DNA of 64,000 bases. Origin: Pseudoalteromonas espejiana DSM 9414. GTDB taxonomy: Bacteria; Pseudomonadota; Gammaproteobacteria; Enterobacterales; Alteromonadaceae. Made by a program: the position numbers and the translations under genes. The notes under the pieces are model-generated. The model saw only the letters and a program-made list of their open reading frames with translations, was not told the DNA's origin and did not search any database. Shown here piece by piece: positions 39,924 through 49,335 of the stretch (the stretch's first letter is position 1; each line of letters opens with the position of its first letter). The DNA lies in assembly GCF_002221525.1 (NCBI RefSeq), contig NZ_CP011028.1:1251001-1315000 (forward strand), in the 5' to 3' direction.

Positions 39924-40109
39924 TTTGATAGACAAACGTAGTGGGAAAAGGCGGACAATAGCTAATTTTCTACACTCAAAAAAGGAATTTAAATCGATTA
40001 CTTATAGTCAAAAGGAATATTAAGGGTGAGTAGTGAATCCAATATTTAGCGCAGTAACTTCTTAAGCCTTTTATACAACTGTTGAATCAATCATTTAGCT
40101 AAAAAACAC

Positions 40110-40137
40110 AAAGCGGTGAGAGGGTTCACCGCTTTTT
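40110..40137. terminator. Terminator after the sugar transporter
   Basis: AAAGCGGTGA and TCACCGCTTT flank a short GAGGG loop, with A- and T-rich ends. It lies 11 bp past the stop of the minus-strand sugar transporter. The rest of 39936-40109 shows no gene. Confidence 0.85.
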
Positions 40138-40147
40138 ATTAGGCTAA

Positions 40148-41578
40148 TTACATAGACTCAAGTGTTTTACCACGGGTTTCTGTAATGTATTTAGCCACAA
40201 AAAATATGCTAATAAGTGCCGATAAAGCATAAAAGCCGTACGCACCCGCAAGGCCAATGTTAGCCAACATAATAGGGAAGGTCATAGTAATGGCAAAGTT
40301 AGCAATCCACTGTGCGCTTGCAGCAACAGCAAGCGCTGCACCGCGAATTCGGTTATTAAACATTTCGCCTAATAACACCCACACAACAGGGCCCCAACTT
40401 AAACCAAAAAACACTACAAATAAGTTAGCCATTATAAGCGCAAACGTACCCATGTTATCGCTAAGTGCAAGCTTGCCTGCTTCATCTAGGCCTGCGCTGC
40501 CAAATATATAAGTAAGCGCACTTAAGCTAATAAACATACCCACACTGCCCACAAGCAATAATGGTTTACGGCCAATTTTGTCAACAAGGGCAATAGCAAT
40601 AAAGGTCGATACAATATTAGTAGTACCCGCTAATACATTTATAAATAGCGATTGCGACTCGTCAAACCCAGCTGCTTGCCAAAGCTCAGAGCCGTAATAA
40701 AACACCACATTAATACCTACAAATTGTTGAAACACACTCAGCGCAACACCCGCCCATACAATCGGGTGTACTTTTTTACTGCCATCAATAAATAAATCAC
40801 GAATACTCGGCTTTTTATCGCTATGCAAAGAGCTTTTAACATCGCTTATTTGCGCATCAACGTTGTCGTTCGAAATTTTACTAAATACCGTTTTTGCATC
40901 GGCTACTTTACCTTGCGCCACTAAATAACGAGGCGACTCAGGAATAAACAAAACACCCACTAAAAACAGTATTGCAGGCACCAGCTCAGCCCAAAACATC
41001 CAGCGCCAAGCGGCTATATCAAGCATTAAAATATTTTGCGCGCTACCAGCAGCATCAGCAATTAAATAGTTACTTAAAAAAGCAGCAAATAAACCTAATA
41101 CAATAGCAAGCTGTTGTAATGTAGCTAAACGACCACGAAGGGCAGGTGGCGCAACCTCTGCAATATAAGCTGGCGCCAATACCGATGCTGCACCAATGCC
41201 TAAACCACCAAATAAGCGGTAAAAAATAAATTCAGCTGAGCTTTCGCTAATGCCTGAGCCAAACGCGCTAATAGCAAAAATAATCGCGGTGATGATCATA
41301 ATTGCACGGCGGCCAAACTGATCAGCCAGCGGCCCCGCTGCAAGTGCCCCCACGGCGCAGCCTAATAATACCGAGGCTACATTAAACCCCGTAGCTACAC
41401 TGCTTGAATTAAAAGCATTACCGAGTGCCGACACCGTGCCGTTAATAACGCCCGAGTCAAAACCAAATAAAAAGCCACCAATAGCAGCCACGGCAGAGAT
41501 AAAAATTACGTAAAAAAGAGAGCATGTGCCCAATGTGTGCGCCGAGCTATTACTGCTCGGCGAAAGAGGTGATGTCAT
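40148..41578 (-). CDS. Sugar porter of the major facilitator superfamily
   Basis: A 476-residue protein with twelve helices. Sugar-porter signatures are GPLADQFGRRAIM, PESPRYLV (about 217), VDKIGRKPLLLVG (about 332) and the C-terminal ETRGKTLESM. It is similar in layout to XylE/GalP proton symporters of hexoses or pentoses. It lies next to the FecIR-TonB receptor locus and may take up the sugar released by that system. The sugar is unknown. Confidence 0.93.
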   Translation of the reverse strand: MTSPLSPSSNSSAHTLGTCSLFYVIFISAVAAIGGFLFGFDSGVINGTVSALGNAFNSSSVATGFNVASVLLGCAVGALAAGPLADQFGRRAIMIITAIIFAISAFGSGISESSAEFIFYRLFGGLGIGAASVLAPAYIAEVAPPALRGRLATLQQLAIVLGLFAAFLSNYLIADAAGSAQNILMLDIAAWRWMFWAELVPAILFLVGVLFIPESPRYLVAQGKVADAKTVFSKISNDNVDAQISDVKSSLHSDKKPSIRDLFIDGSKKVHPIVWAGVALSVFQQFVGINVVFYYGSELWQAAGFDESQSLFINVLAGTTNIVSTFIAIALVDKIGRKPLLLVGSVGMFISLSALTYIFGSAGLDEAGKLALSDNMGTFALIMANLFVVFFGLSWGPVVWVLLGEMFNNRIRGAALAVAASAQWIANFAITMTFPIMLANIGLAGAYGFYALSALISIFFVAKYITETRGKTLESM

Positions 41579-41614
41579 AATTGTGTGTCCTGATTTTTAT
41601 TATTGTGTACTTTA

Positions 41615-42712
41615 CTATATTGAGGCGTGTGGTGCTGCGTATTTTAAACGAATTTTATCGGGGCTAACTCTTTCATAATCAATATTAAAGTTGTTATTTA
41701 AAACTTCTAACAATCCTTTAATGTCACCTGTTTTAAACATGCCCGCCACTTGCACTTTTTTTAGGCGCTCATCTTCTGAAAGTTCAAAGTCTATATCTGT
41801 ATAACGGCTAATTTCAGCCATAGCTTCAGCTAGTGACTCACCTCTAAAAATTAAACTACCTTTGCGCCACGATAAACTTGCAGCTACCTCTACTGGGTCT
41901 ACTTTTACAGCGGCTTTAGCAATTTTACCTTTAAAGCTTAAATCAAGTTTTTCTCCCTTTGATACTGAAGTTGAGCTATTTGATAAATAGTGACCTTGTT
42001 TATTGGTTCCACTTTGGGAGAGGTTTGGTAACTGCTTAGTACGTTGCTCTGCAACAAGTACTTTGCCGTCGGTTACAATGAGCTCTATTTGTTTTTTCCC
42101 AACTTCTACATTAAATGCAGTACCAACAGCTTGAATAACTTTATCACCGGCGATCACACTTAAAGGGCGCGTTTTATCGTGAGCTACATCTATATGAATT
42201 TCGCCGCGAAGTAAATTTATTACCCGTGAGTGCTGCGTATACCTTACTTGAACAAAGCTATTAGTATTAAGGGTGATTTTACTTTGATCAGGAAGCAGTA
42301 TGTCTTTACTTTCACCTATGTCGGTTTGAAAGTTAAGCTGTTTAGCAACCACTGCAGATTGATTAACAGGGTAAAAAAATGAAAAGTTAAATGCTTCTTG
42401 AAAAAAGCTAAGTGCAACAGCTAATAAAATAGAAGCAGCTGTTGCACCTAACCACACAGGGAGACGCTTTTGTTTTACCGGTGTTTGTGGAAACAGATCT
42501 GACAAGCGACTAAGGTCGTCCATTTTGTCCCACAGCTGTGCTACTTCTAGTAACACCTCTACATTTTTATAAGATTGCGCCAACCATTGCTGCAGCGCAT
42601 GCTCCTCGGGCTTAGTCAATCCACGGTCAAGTTTAGCTAGCCACTCGCTTGCCTTATCAAGGCGCGCATCGTCGCTCGTGTTTCGCTCGTTTATATGATG
42701 AACATTACTCAT
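41615..42712 (-). CDS. FecR-family anti-sigma factor
   Basis: A 365-residue inner-membrane regulator. The N-terminal cytoplasmic part (DUF4880-like, about 12-55) binds the sigma factor. One helix (about 97-113) crosses the membrane, and the FecR domain (about 140-240) and C-terminal STN-contacting part lie in the periplasm. The ATG at 42712 is chosen because AGGAGGTAGAC precedes it; the in-frame ATG at 42727 lacks this. It overlaps the sigma gene by eight bases. It should pass a signal from the STN-domain receptor to the sigma factor. Confidence 0.93.
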   Translation of the reverse strand: MSNVHHINERNTSDDARLDKASEWLAKLDRGLTKPEEHALQQWLAQSYKNVEVLLEVAQLWDKMDDLSRLSDLFPQTPVKQKRLPVWLGATAASILLAVALSFFQEAFNFSFFYPVNQSAVVAKQLNFQTDIGESKDILLPDQSKITLNTNSFVQVRYTQHSRVINLLRGEIHIDVAHDKTRPLSVIAGDKVIQAVGTAFNVEVGKKQIELIVTDGKVLVAEQRTKQLPNLSQSGTNKQGHYLSNSSTSVSKGEKLDLSFKGKIAKAAVKVDPVEVAASLSWRKGSLIFRGESLAEAMAEISRYTDIDFELSEDERLKKVQVAGMFKTGDIKGLLEVLNNNFNIDYERVSPDKIRLKYAAPHASI

Positions 42713-43277
42713 GTCTACCTCCTGCATTTAACTGCGAAGAAGTACTTGTTTGCCCATAAACACTATTTGTAGATTGACGCATAAATTGCGTACAACGTTT
42801 CATGCCTGTTGCTATATGTTTTTCCACGGTACTTTCACTAAGGTTTAATTGAGCAGCAATCTCTCGCTGCGAATAACCATACACTTTTTTTAATACAAAC
42901 ACTTTACGGCACTGCACAGGTAAAAGCCGTATGGCTTCACAAAAATTTGAAAACTCACTATCGGTTAGTGCTTTTTCATACATTTCGTCTTGCTGGTGTT
43001 CCGCTAAGAGTTGCTCTAACGCTTCCATGTTGTCGATGCCATCGACTAGGCGTATATTGGCTTGCTTTTGGTAATCGAGCGCTAAATTTCGCGCCGTCTT
43101 ATAAATAAAAGATTTTGGTGAAGTTATATTTTCAGTGTTTTTAATCTGACAAATTCGCACATAGGTTTCTTGCACTATATCTTCAATTTCATGTGGCGGC
43201 ACTATACGTGCAACTACATTTGAGAGACTTTTGCGCGAGGCCAAATAGACCTTATAAAAAAGTGTGTTTTTCGTCAT
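42705..43277 (-). CDS. FecI-type ECF sigma factor
   Basis: A 190-residue sigma-70 factor with region 2 (residues 5-75; VPPHEIEDIVQETYVRIC and KSFIYKTARNLALDY) and region 4 (about 115-170; LPVQCRKVFVLKKVYGYSQ and NLSESTVEKHIATGMKRC). It pairs with the following FecR and most likely drives the divergent TonB receptor operon. Its end contains the ribosome binding site of fecR. Confidence 0.94.
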   Translation of the reverse strand: MTKNTLFYKVYLASRKSLSNVVARIVPPHEIEDIVQETYVRICQIKNTENITSPKSFIYKTARNLALDYQKQANIRLVDGIDNMEALEQLLAEHQQDEMYEKALTDSEFSNFCEAIRLLPVQCRKVFVLKKVYGYSQREIAAQLNLSESTVEKHIATGMKRCTQFMRQSTNSVYGQTSTSSQLNAGGRHE

Positions 43278-43635
43278 TTAGTGTGTGTCTCGTGTGTGTG
43301 TGTTTACGGCAATTATTGTTATTGTTTTGCCAATACAAACTAAGACGAATGGTAAGAAAAAATCCGCTATTAAATTTAAAAAATAAATCAGCTTTTTATT
43401 TTTTAAATTTAATGTTCACTAACCGCACAGGGTATAAAGCTTGTAATGTAAAGGCGAAGTGTACTACAGTTTTTGCCATTATAAATACCCTGCTTGATAC
43501 TTAGTATTTACGTTTGAAACTTTAACCTTTTAATTAATAAGTAAAAAAATACAATGTGGGCTGTATATTTTTTGTAATAAAAATACAGTTAAAAGCGCAG
43601 AAAATAAAAACAATAAAGGCATAAAAAAATTTAGC
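43278..43635. other. Divergent promoter region between fecI and the TonB receptor
   Basis: This 358-bp AT-rich stretch carries no gene. It holds a GT-repeat tract near 43283-43312, a perfect 19-bp inverted repeat at 43369-43413, and a shorter hairpin at 43561-43588 (CTGTAT...ATACAG). A FecI-dependent promoter would be expected here, but I cannot point to its boxes with confidence. Confidence 0.5.
43369..43413. repeat. Perfect 19-bp inverted repeat
   Basis: ATTAAATTTAAAAAATAAA (43369-43387) and its exact complement (43395-43413) surround a seven-base loop. The arms are purely A/T except for the loop. It could be a bidirectional stop for stray transcripts or a protein-binding site. Confidence 0.7.
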
Positions 43636-46600
43636 ATGGCTAGTCAAAAAAGTAATTTATTTAAAAAAAATAAAAAATATTTATGGAGGAAAATAAAAAG
43701 TCACTCGTCTTTGTTCTGTGTATGGCCAAAAACTATACGCAAGGAATATTTACATTTGCCTTTTTGTTTACCGCTTTATGTGCTGGTTTTTAGCTTGTTC
43801 ACCACCGAGGTAAAAGCGAGCGCTGTAAACGATAAAGCAGTGTTTAATATTCCGAGACAAAGGGCCGATTTATCGCTAATAAATTTTGCCGAGCAAGCCG
43901 ATATTACTTTGCTTTTTCCGCTGGATAAAATTCAGCAGTTACAAACAAATACTATTGCTGGCGAGTATTCAATAATAAACGCGTTACAGATTTTACTCGA
44001 TGGCACAGGGTTGCAACCGCATGTTAGCGAAGATGGGCAAATATCTATTTTAATAGACCCAAGTTTCGAGAGAACTGACAACATGGCTAACTATAAAAAA
44101 AATGGCGTGTCGAGTGCTGTACTAGCTGTACTAAGCACAGTGGCAACGCTTCCTGCAGTAGCAGAGACAGCAGCACAAGAACCAGAAATAATTGAAGTAC
44201 GCGGAATTAGAGGCTCGCTTGGCCGAGCTATGGATGCCAAAAGAGAAGCGGGTGGCGTGGTCGACTCCATTTCAGCAGAAGACATTGGTAAATTTCCTGA
44301 CACAAATTTAGCTGAGTCTTTACAGCGTATTACCGGGGTTTCAATAGACCGTTCAGGCGGTGAAGGGCAGCTCATTACGGTACGTGGTTTTGGCCCGCAG
44401 TTTAATACAGTCTTGGTAAACGGACGCCAAATGGCATCTGAAAATCAAAGCCGTGCGTTTAGCTTTGATACCATCGCATCCGAGCTGGTTAAAAGCTTAG
44501 ATGTATTTAAAACCTCAACGGCCACTATGCAATCTGGTGGTATTGGTTCAACAGTAAATGTAAATACAGCGCGACCATTTGCAATTAGCGGTTTTAAAGT
44601 TGCGGGCAGTGTTAAAGGTATTTACGATGAAAATAGTGAAGAAACGACCCCCGAGATTTCTGGCTTAATTAGCAATACGTTTAATGATGACACACTGGGT
44701 GTGTTGTTTGCTGTTTCTCGCCAGGAGCGCGAAACACGCTTAAACCAGGCTCAGGTAGACGGTTGGTTAGAAAACGTGGGCGTCCCAAACCCGCAAACTC
44801 AAAGCGGGCAAACATATACCGGTAATATTTTTTCTCCGCGTAACTACGATCATAAAGTCACGACAGAAACACGTACACGCACTAATGCAAATTTAGTTAT
44901 ACAGTACGCACCTTCAGATGATTTAGTAATAACAGCTGATGGGCTTTATTCTGATTTTGATGTTGAAGCAGACACCACGTCTTATGGGCATTGGTTTACG
45001 GCGCCAAACTTAGAAGGCTTTGGTGGCGCTGCAGGTCCAACTGTAGACGAAAATGGCACAGTGGTTGATTTATATCAAGAGGTAGGTCTTGCTACCGATA
45101 TGCACGCTAAAAAGTTTGATCGCTTAACAAGCTCTAGCGCACTAGGCTTAAACTTTGATTGGCATGTAAATGATAACTTAAATATGAAGTTTGATTTGAG
45201 CCACTCAAAAGCCGAGCGTGAGGCTAATAACGGCGGTGGCGATCAGTTATCGTTGATAGGCTATGCTAACCGAGTTCGATTTGAAGTGGATGGCGGTATA
45301 CTGCCTTACGCAAGTGAATTTGCCTCTGCTAATCCTAATATTTATAGCGGTCAGCAAGAACTTGACGGTGTTGCTTATAATCCTTCGGTTGCACCTGATG
45401 GCGTATCAAATCATTTAGATACCGCCAATAGTCGAGCACACGTAATGCTACGTCGTGGTTGGGCTGTAGAAGATACTGTGGATCAGTTTCGTTGGGATAG
45501 CATTTGGCATAATGATGGCAGCTCAGGCCTAGTTTCGGTCAAGTTTGGTGCTATGTATTCAACTGAAACTAAAAACCTTGATCGTTGGGATAACGAAGGT
45601 GTTGGTATTCACTGTACTTTTTGTGGTTACCCAGATGACCCAAGCATGGATGGCTTAGCACAATTTGTATTTGATGCAGGGGATGACTTTTTAGGCGATG
45701 TAAGCGGCAGCGGTCGTATGCCAACGTCATGGCTTGCACATGATGGCGAGGCAAACTTTGCGTATCTTGAGCAAATAGCTGCGGCGAACGGCCAGCCTAT
45801 TAGTTTTGATGCAGTTAAACGTAATAAGTCGTTTGAGATAACTGAAGATACTTTCTCGTTTTATACTGAGTTTGATTTTGAAGCTGAGCTTGCAGGCATG
45901 CCTTTATACGCAACAGCGGGCTTTAGATACGAAAGCACTGATGTAAAAGTAAAGGGCACAGATGAGCCGGTGAGCGCGTTAACCATTTTAGATAAAACAG
46001 AAATGCTTGCTAACTTTGGCGCTGTAGAAAATATTTCAGCAAGTTCAGATTATGAAGCGATTTTACCTAACTTTAGTGTAAAGCTTGAAATAAGTGATGA
46101 GCTAATAGCACGTGCCGCTGTATCGCAAACAATTACACGGCCAACACTCGATAGTATGTCGCCTGTAACAGTAATTGAAACAACTCGCCAAGGCGGTAAT
46201 TTAACATCAAGCTCTGGTAACCCTGCGCTTGAGCCATTTACCTCTGATAACTTAGATTTATCATTAGAGTGGTATTACGCTGATGCTAGTTATTTATCTG
46301 CGGGTTACTTTAGAAAAAATGTTGCTAACTTCATTATTAATACGACCGAAGACTTAACCTTTGAGTTGTCTGGCGGCGGATTGTTAACTGACCCTTCTAC
46401 AGGTAACGATGTAGATAACCCTGACGCTGCCGACTCAACGGCTGTATTTACTAATACATTACCAAATAATAGCGAATCAGCGATTGTTGATGGCTGGGAA
46501 ATAGCCTTACAACACAGTTTTGATAGTGGTTTTGGTTTTATGGTTAATGCAACATTTGTAGACAGCGATGCAGAGCTAGACCCAGCAGATATAACTCAAG

Positions 46601-46929
46601 TATTTGCATTAACAGGCTTAAGCGACTCTTATAACGTGGTTGGCTTTTATGAAAATGGCCCATTTCAAGCGCGTTTAGCCTATAACTGGCGCGATAGTTT
46701 TGTACAGTCACTAACGCAGCTAAATGGCGATGGCGTGACAATTGTGGAAGATTACGCACAACTTGATGCTAGTGGCAGCTATGACATTACCGAAAATGTA
46801 TCGGTATTTTTTGAAGGTGTTAACTTAACCGAAGAATACGTACACAAGCGTGGTCGTTTTTCTAACCAATTACTATTGGTTGAAGATAGCGGGCGACGTT
46901 TTGCGTTAGGTGTTCGCGGTAGTTTTTAA
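43636..46929 (+). CDS. TonB-dependent receptor with N-terminal STN signalling domain
   Basis: A 1097-residue outer-membrane receptor. After a long basic leader and hydrophobic segment (about 45-62), an STN domain (about 70-143) is present, with LINFAEQADITLLFPLDKIQ and INALQILLDGTGLQP. A second hydrophobic stretch (VSSAVLAVLSTVATLPAVAE, about 156-175) comes before the plug (FPDTNLAESLQRITGVSIDR, about 220-239) and the barrel, which ends GVRGSF. The plug type fits carbohydrate or other large nutrients rather than siderophores. The STN domain should contact the FecR encoded opposite. The start is uncertain because no strong ribosome binding site precedes 43636. The internal ATG at 44083 would give a receptor without STN. 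Confidence 0.9.
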   Translation: MASQKSNLFKKNKKYLWRKIKSHSSLFCVWPKTIRKEYLHLPFCLPLYVLVFSLFTTEVKASAVNDKAVFNIPRQRADLSLINFAEQADITLLFPLDKIQQLQTNTIAGEYSIINALQILLDGTGLQPHVSEDGQISILIDPSFERTDNMANYKKNGVSSAVLAVLSTVATLPAVAETAAQEPEIIEVRGIRGSLGRAMDAKREAGGVVDSISAEDIGKFPDTNLAESLQRITGVSIDRSGGEGQLITVRGFGPQFNTVLVNGRQMASENQSRAFSFDTIASELVKSLDVFKTSTATMQSGGIGSTVNVNTARPFAISGFKVAGSVKGIYDENSEETTPEISGLISNTFNDDTLGVLFAVSRQERETRLNQAQVDGWLENVGVPNPQTQSGQTYTGNIFSPRNYDHKVTTETRTRTNANLVIQYAPSDDLVITADGLYSDFDVEADTTSYGHWFTAPNLEGFGGAAGPTVDENGTVVDLYQEVGLATDMHAKKFDRLTSSSALGLNFDWHVNDNLNMKFDLSHSKAEREANNGGGDQLSLIGYANRVRFEVDGGILPYASEFASANPNIYSGQQELDGVAYNPSVAPDGVSNHLDTANSRAHVMLRRGWAVEDTVDQFRWDSIWHNDGSSGLVSVKFGAMYSTETKNLDRWDNEGVGIHCTFCGYPDDPSMDGLAQFVFDAGDDFLGDVSGSGRMPTSWLAHDGEANFAYLEQIAAANGQPISFDAVKRNKSFEITEDTFSFYTEFDFEAELAGMPLYATAGFRYESTDVKVKGTDEPVSALTILDKTEMLANFGAVENISASSDYEAILPNFSVKLEISDELIARAAVSQTITRPTLDSMSPVTVIETTRQGGNLTSSSGNPALEPFTSDNLDLSLEWYYADASYLSAGYFRKNVANFIINTTEDLTFELSGGGLLTDPSTGNDVDNPDAADSTAVFTNTLPNNSESAIVDGWEIALQHSFDSGFGFMVNATFVDSDAELDPADITQVFALTGLSDSYNVVGFYENGPFQARLAYNWRDSFVQSLTQLNGDGVTIVEDYAQLDASGSYDITENVSVFFEGVNLTEEYVHKRGRFSNQLLLVEDSGRRFALGVRGSF

Positions 46930-46940
46930 CTTTAATTAAT

Positions 46941-46975
46941 AAAGTGGCTTTTACATTTAGTAATGGCCACTTTTT
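46941..46975 (+). terminator. Terminator-like hairpin between the receptor and halogenase genes
   Basis: AAAGTGGC and GCCACTTT flank a 17-base loop and lead into T5. It may reduce transcription into the halogenase-SapC-DUF6445 genes, which would lower their level relative to the receptor. Confidence 0.75.
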
Positions 46976-46999
46976 AATTATGCCTTTTAGGTAACAAGT

Positions 47000-48556
47000 A
47001 TGAACCAGCAAGATAAAAAAATAAAAACAGTGGTTGTCGTTGGTGGAGGTATAGCGGGCTGGCTAACAGCCGGCCGATTAGCGGCGCACCATAAAAGTAA
47101 TACCCCGGATGGTCTTAATGTTGTACTCGTTGAATCTCCTAATGTACCAATTATAGGTGTTGGCGAAGGCACTTGGCCTACCATGCGCAGTACTTTAATA
47201 GCGCTTGGCATTAGCGAAACCGACTTTATACGTGAGTGCGAAGCAAGCTTTAAGCAGGGGGCAAAATTCGCCAAGTGGGTGGATGGCAGCAATGATGATT
47301 TTTATTATCACCCATTAGTTTTGCCACAGGGCTTTTCAAAAACAGATATGGCAGGCCATTGGTTAAATAACACCGCTGAGTCAGCATCTTTTTCAAATGC
47401 AGTGTGTTACCAAGAAGCTATTTGTGAGCAAGGGCTTGCTCCTAAAACAATTCGCACCCCAGAATACGCAGCTATAGCCAATTATGCCTACCATTTAGAC
47501 TCTGCAAAATTTGCCGTTTTTTTACAAAAGCATTGTACGCAACAGCTTGGCGTTAAACATATTTTAGCCGATGTGACGCAAGTTAATAGTGCTAAAAGTG
47601 GCGATATTTCAAGCGTTACCACAAAACAACAAGGTGAAATTAGCGGTGATTTATTTGTTGATTGCACCGGCTTTTCTTCATTGTTATTAGGCGAGCATTA
47701 TAAGGTTCCTTTTAAACCGTGTGATGACGTGCTATTTATTGATACCGCCTTAGCAGTGCAAGTCCCTTATGATAATGAAGATGAGAGTATTGCATCTCAC
47801 ACAATTTCAACAGCGCAAGAAGCCGGTTGGATATGGGATATAGGGTTACAGCACCGCCGTGGTGTAGGTTACGTGTATTCGAGTAAATATAGTAGCGAGG
47901 CTCAAGCAAGAGAAAAGCTTAAAGCGTATGTAGGCGATAAAATAGAGTCGTTAACAGTTAGAAAAATCCCTATTAAAAGTGGCCATCGCTCACATTTTTG
48001 GCAAAATAACTGCGTTGCAGTTGGGCTTTCGGCTGGTTTTTTAGAGCCACTTGAAGCTTCTGCATTGGTATTAGTAGAAATGTCAGCACAGATGATCAGC
48101 GAACAGCTCCCCCATACCCGAGATATTATGGATATTACCGCCAAACGCTTTAACGAGACGTTTACCTATAGGTGGGAAAAAATAATCGACTTTTTAAAAC
48201 TGCATTATATTTTATCAAACCGTGACGATAACGCATTTTGGCGCGACAACAGAGACCCAAAAACGATTCCTCAAAGCTTACAAGATCTAATGAAGTTATG
48301 GCAATACCGCGCTCCTGCTGATCACGACTTTACAAGTAATAATGAGGTGTTTCCAGCGGCGAGTTATCAATATGTTTTATACGGTATGGGCTTTAAAAGT
48401 GATTACAGCACAACTGCTTATATGCTTAAAGACACTGTTTTCGCTAAAAGTCAGTTTGATAAAAATAAGAGCATGATAAACCAAGCAGTCACAAACTTAC
48501 CCAGTAACCGAGAGCTGCTTAATAAAATTAAGCACCATGGTTTTAGTGCTATTTAG
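47000..48556 (+). CDS. Flavin-dependent tryptophan-halogenase-family protein
   Basis: A 518-residue FAD-binding protein. GGGIAG (residues 15-20) is the FAD-binding GxGxxG motif, and Lys85 in SFKQGAKF corresponds to the catalytic lysine of PrnA-type halogenases. The halogenase motif WxWxIP reads WIWDIG here (Trp277, Gly282), so the proline is replaced. The active-site LES of PrnA reads LEA (FLEPLEASA). Halogenase-like genes beside TonB receptors are common in marine and plant-associated bacteria; some brominate indoles, and many have no known substrate. A flavin reductase is not encoded nearby. Confidence 0.85.
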   Translation: MNQQDKKIKTVVVVGGGIAGWLTAGRLAAHHKSNTPDGLNVVLVESPNVPIIGVGEGTWPTMRSTLIALGISETDFIRECEASFKQGAKFAKWVDGSNDDFYYHPLVLPQGFSKTDMAGHWLNNTAESASFSNAVCYQEAICEQGLAPKTIRTPEYAAIANYAYHLDSAKFAVFLQKHCTQQLGVKHILADVTQVNSAKSGDISSVTTKQQGEISGDLFVDCTGFSSLLLGEHYKVPFKPCDDVLFIDTALAVQVPYDNEDESIASHTISTAQEAGWIWDIGLQHRRGVGYVYSSKYSSEAQAREKLKAYVGDKIESLTVRKIPIKSGHRSHFWQNNCVAVGLSAGFLEPLEASALVLVEMSAQMISEQLPHTRDIMDITAKRFNETFTYRWEKIIDFLKLHYILSNRDDNAFWRDNRDPKTIPQSLQDLMKLWQYRAPADHDFTSNNEVFPAASYQYVLYGMGFKSDYSTTAYMLKDTVFAKSQFDKNKSMINQAVTNLPSNRELLNKIKHHGFSAI

Positions 48557-48594
48557 CTTAAAAATTTACACATAAAAACAATAAAGAGACACGC

Positions 48595-49335
48595 ATGGAA
48601 AATTTAGTCGCATTAGAGCAAAGTGCTCATCAGCATATAAAAATAGACACACAAAAAGCACAATCACACGCTAAAAATCTTAATATGATCCCCGTTGTTA
48701 TGGCGGAGCTTAGCCAAATTGCCGTTCAGCAGCCTATAGTTTTTGCAAAAAACTCAGAAACAGGCGAGTTTACACTCAATGCTTTATTAGGCTTTGAGCA
48801 ACATGAAAACTTGTTTTATCAGCAATCGCAGTGGCAGGGCGTATATTTGCCGCTTCAGTTACAGCGTCAGCCATTTTTTGTGGGTGATACTCATGCGCAG
48901 CAAACGCAATACCCTGTGTGTATTAATTTGAATAGCCCTGCAGTAGTTGATAACTCTGCGCAAAGCGAAAATAATTTAGAACCAATTTATACCCAAAGCG
49001 CTGAAGAAAGTGGCTACTTTAAACAAATAAAGCAGTGTTTAGGGCATTTATTACAAGGCGAAATAGACAATAAAAAGCTAATTGATACCTTGTTAAAGTA
49101 TGAACTACTACAGCCATTATCGCTTGAAGTAACGTTTGAAAATAACCAAAAAACAAAGTTAAACGGCCTATACACTATTAATCCGGACAAACTCGCACAA
49201 CTTAATAGTGAGCAAATTACGCTTTTACATCAAAGTGCTTTATTACCTGCCATTTATACAGTAATAACCTCACTCGCCCAGATATACCCATTAATAGAGC
49301 GTAAAAATACGATGCTTAATTTAGCTGATGATTGA
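48595..49335 (+). CDS. SapC-family protein
   Basis: A 246-residue soluble protein with the SapC pattern in its first half: NMIPVVMAELSQIAVQQPIVF (shown only as the region about 30-50), ALLGFEQHENLFY, and YLPLQLQRQPFFV. SapC was first described near S-layer genes of Campylobacter. In Alteromonadales and Caulobacter its relatives recur beside TonB receptors and halogenases. The function is not established. It overlaps the DUF6445 gene by eight bases. Confidence 0.88.
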   Translation: MENLVALEQSAHQHIKIDTQKAQSHAKNLNMIPVVMAELSQIAVQQPIVFAKNSETGEFTLNALLGFEQHENLFYQQSQWQGVYLPLQLQRQPFFVGDTHAQQTQYPVCINLNSPAVVDNSAQSENNLEPIYTQSAEESGYFKQIKQCLGHLLQGEIDNKKLIDTLLKYELLQPLSLEVTFENNQKTKLNGLYTINPDKLAQLNSEQITLLHQSALLPAIYTVITSLAQIYPLIERKNTMLNLADD

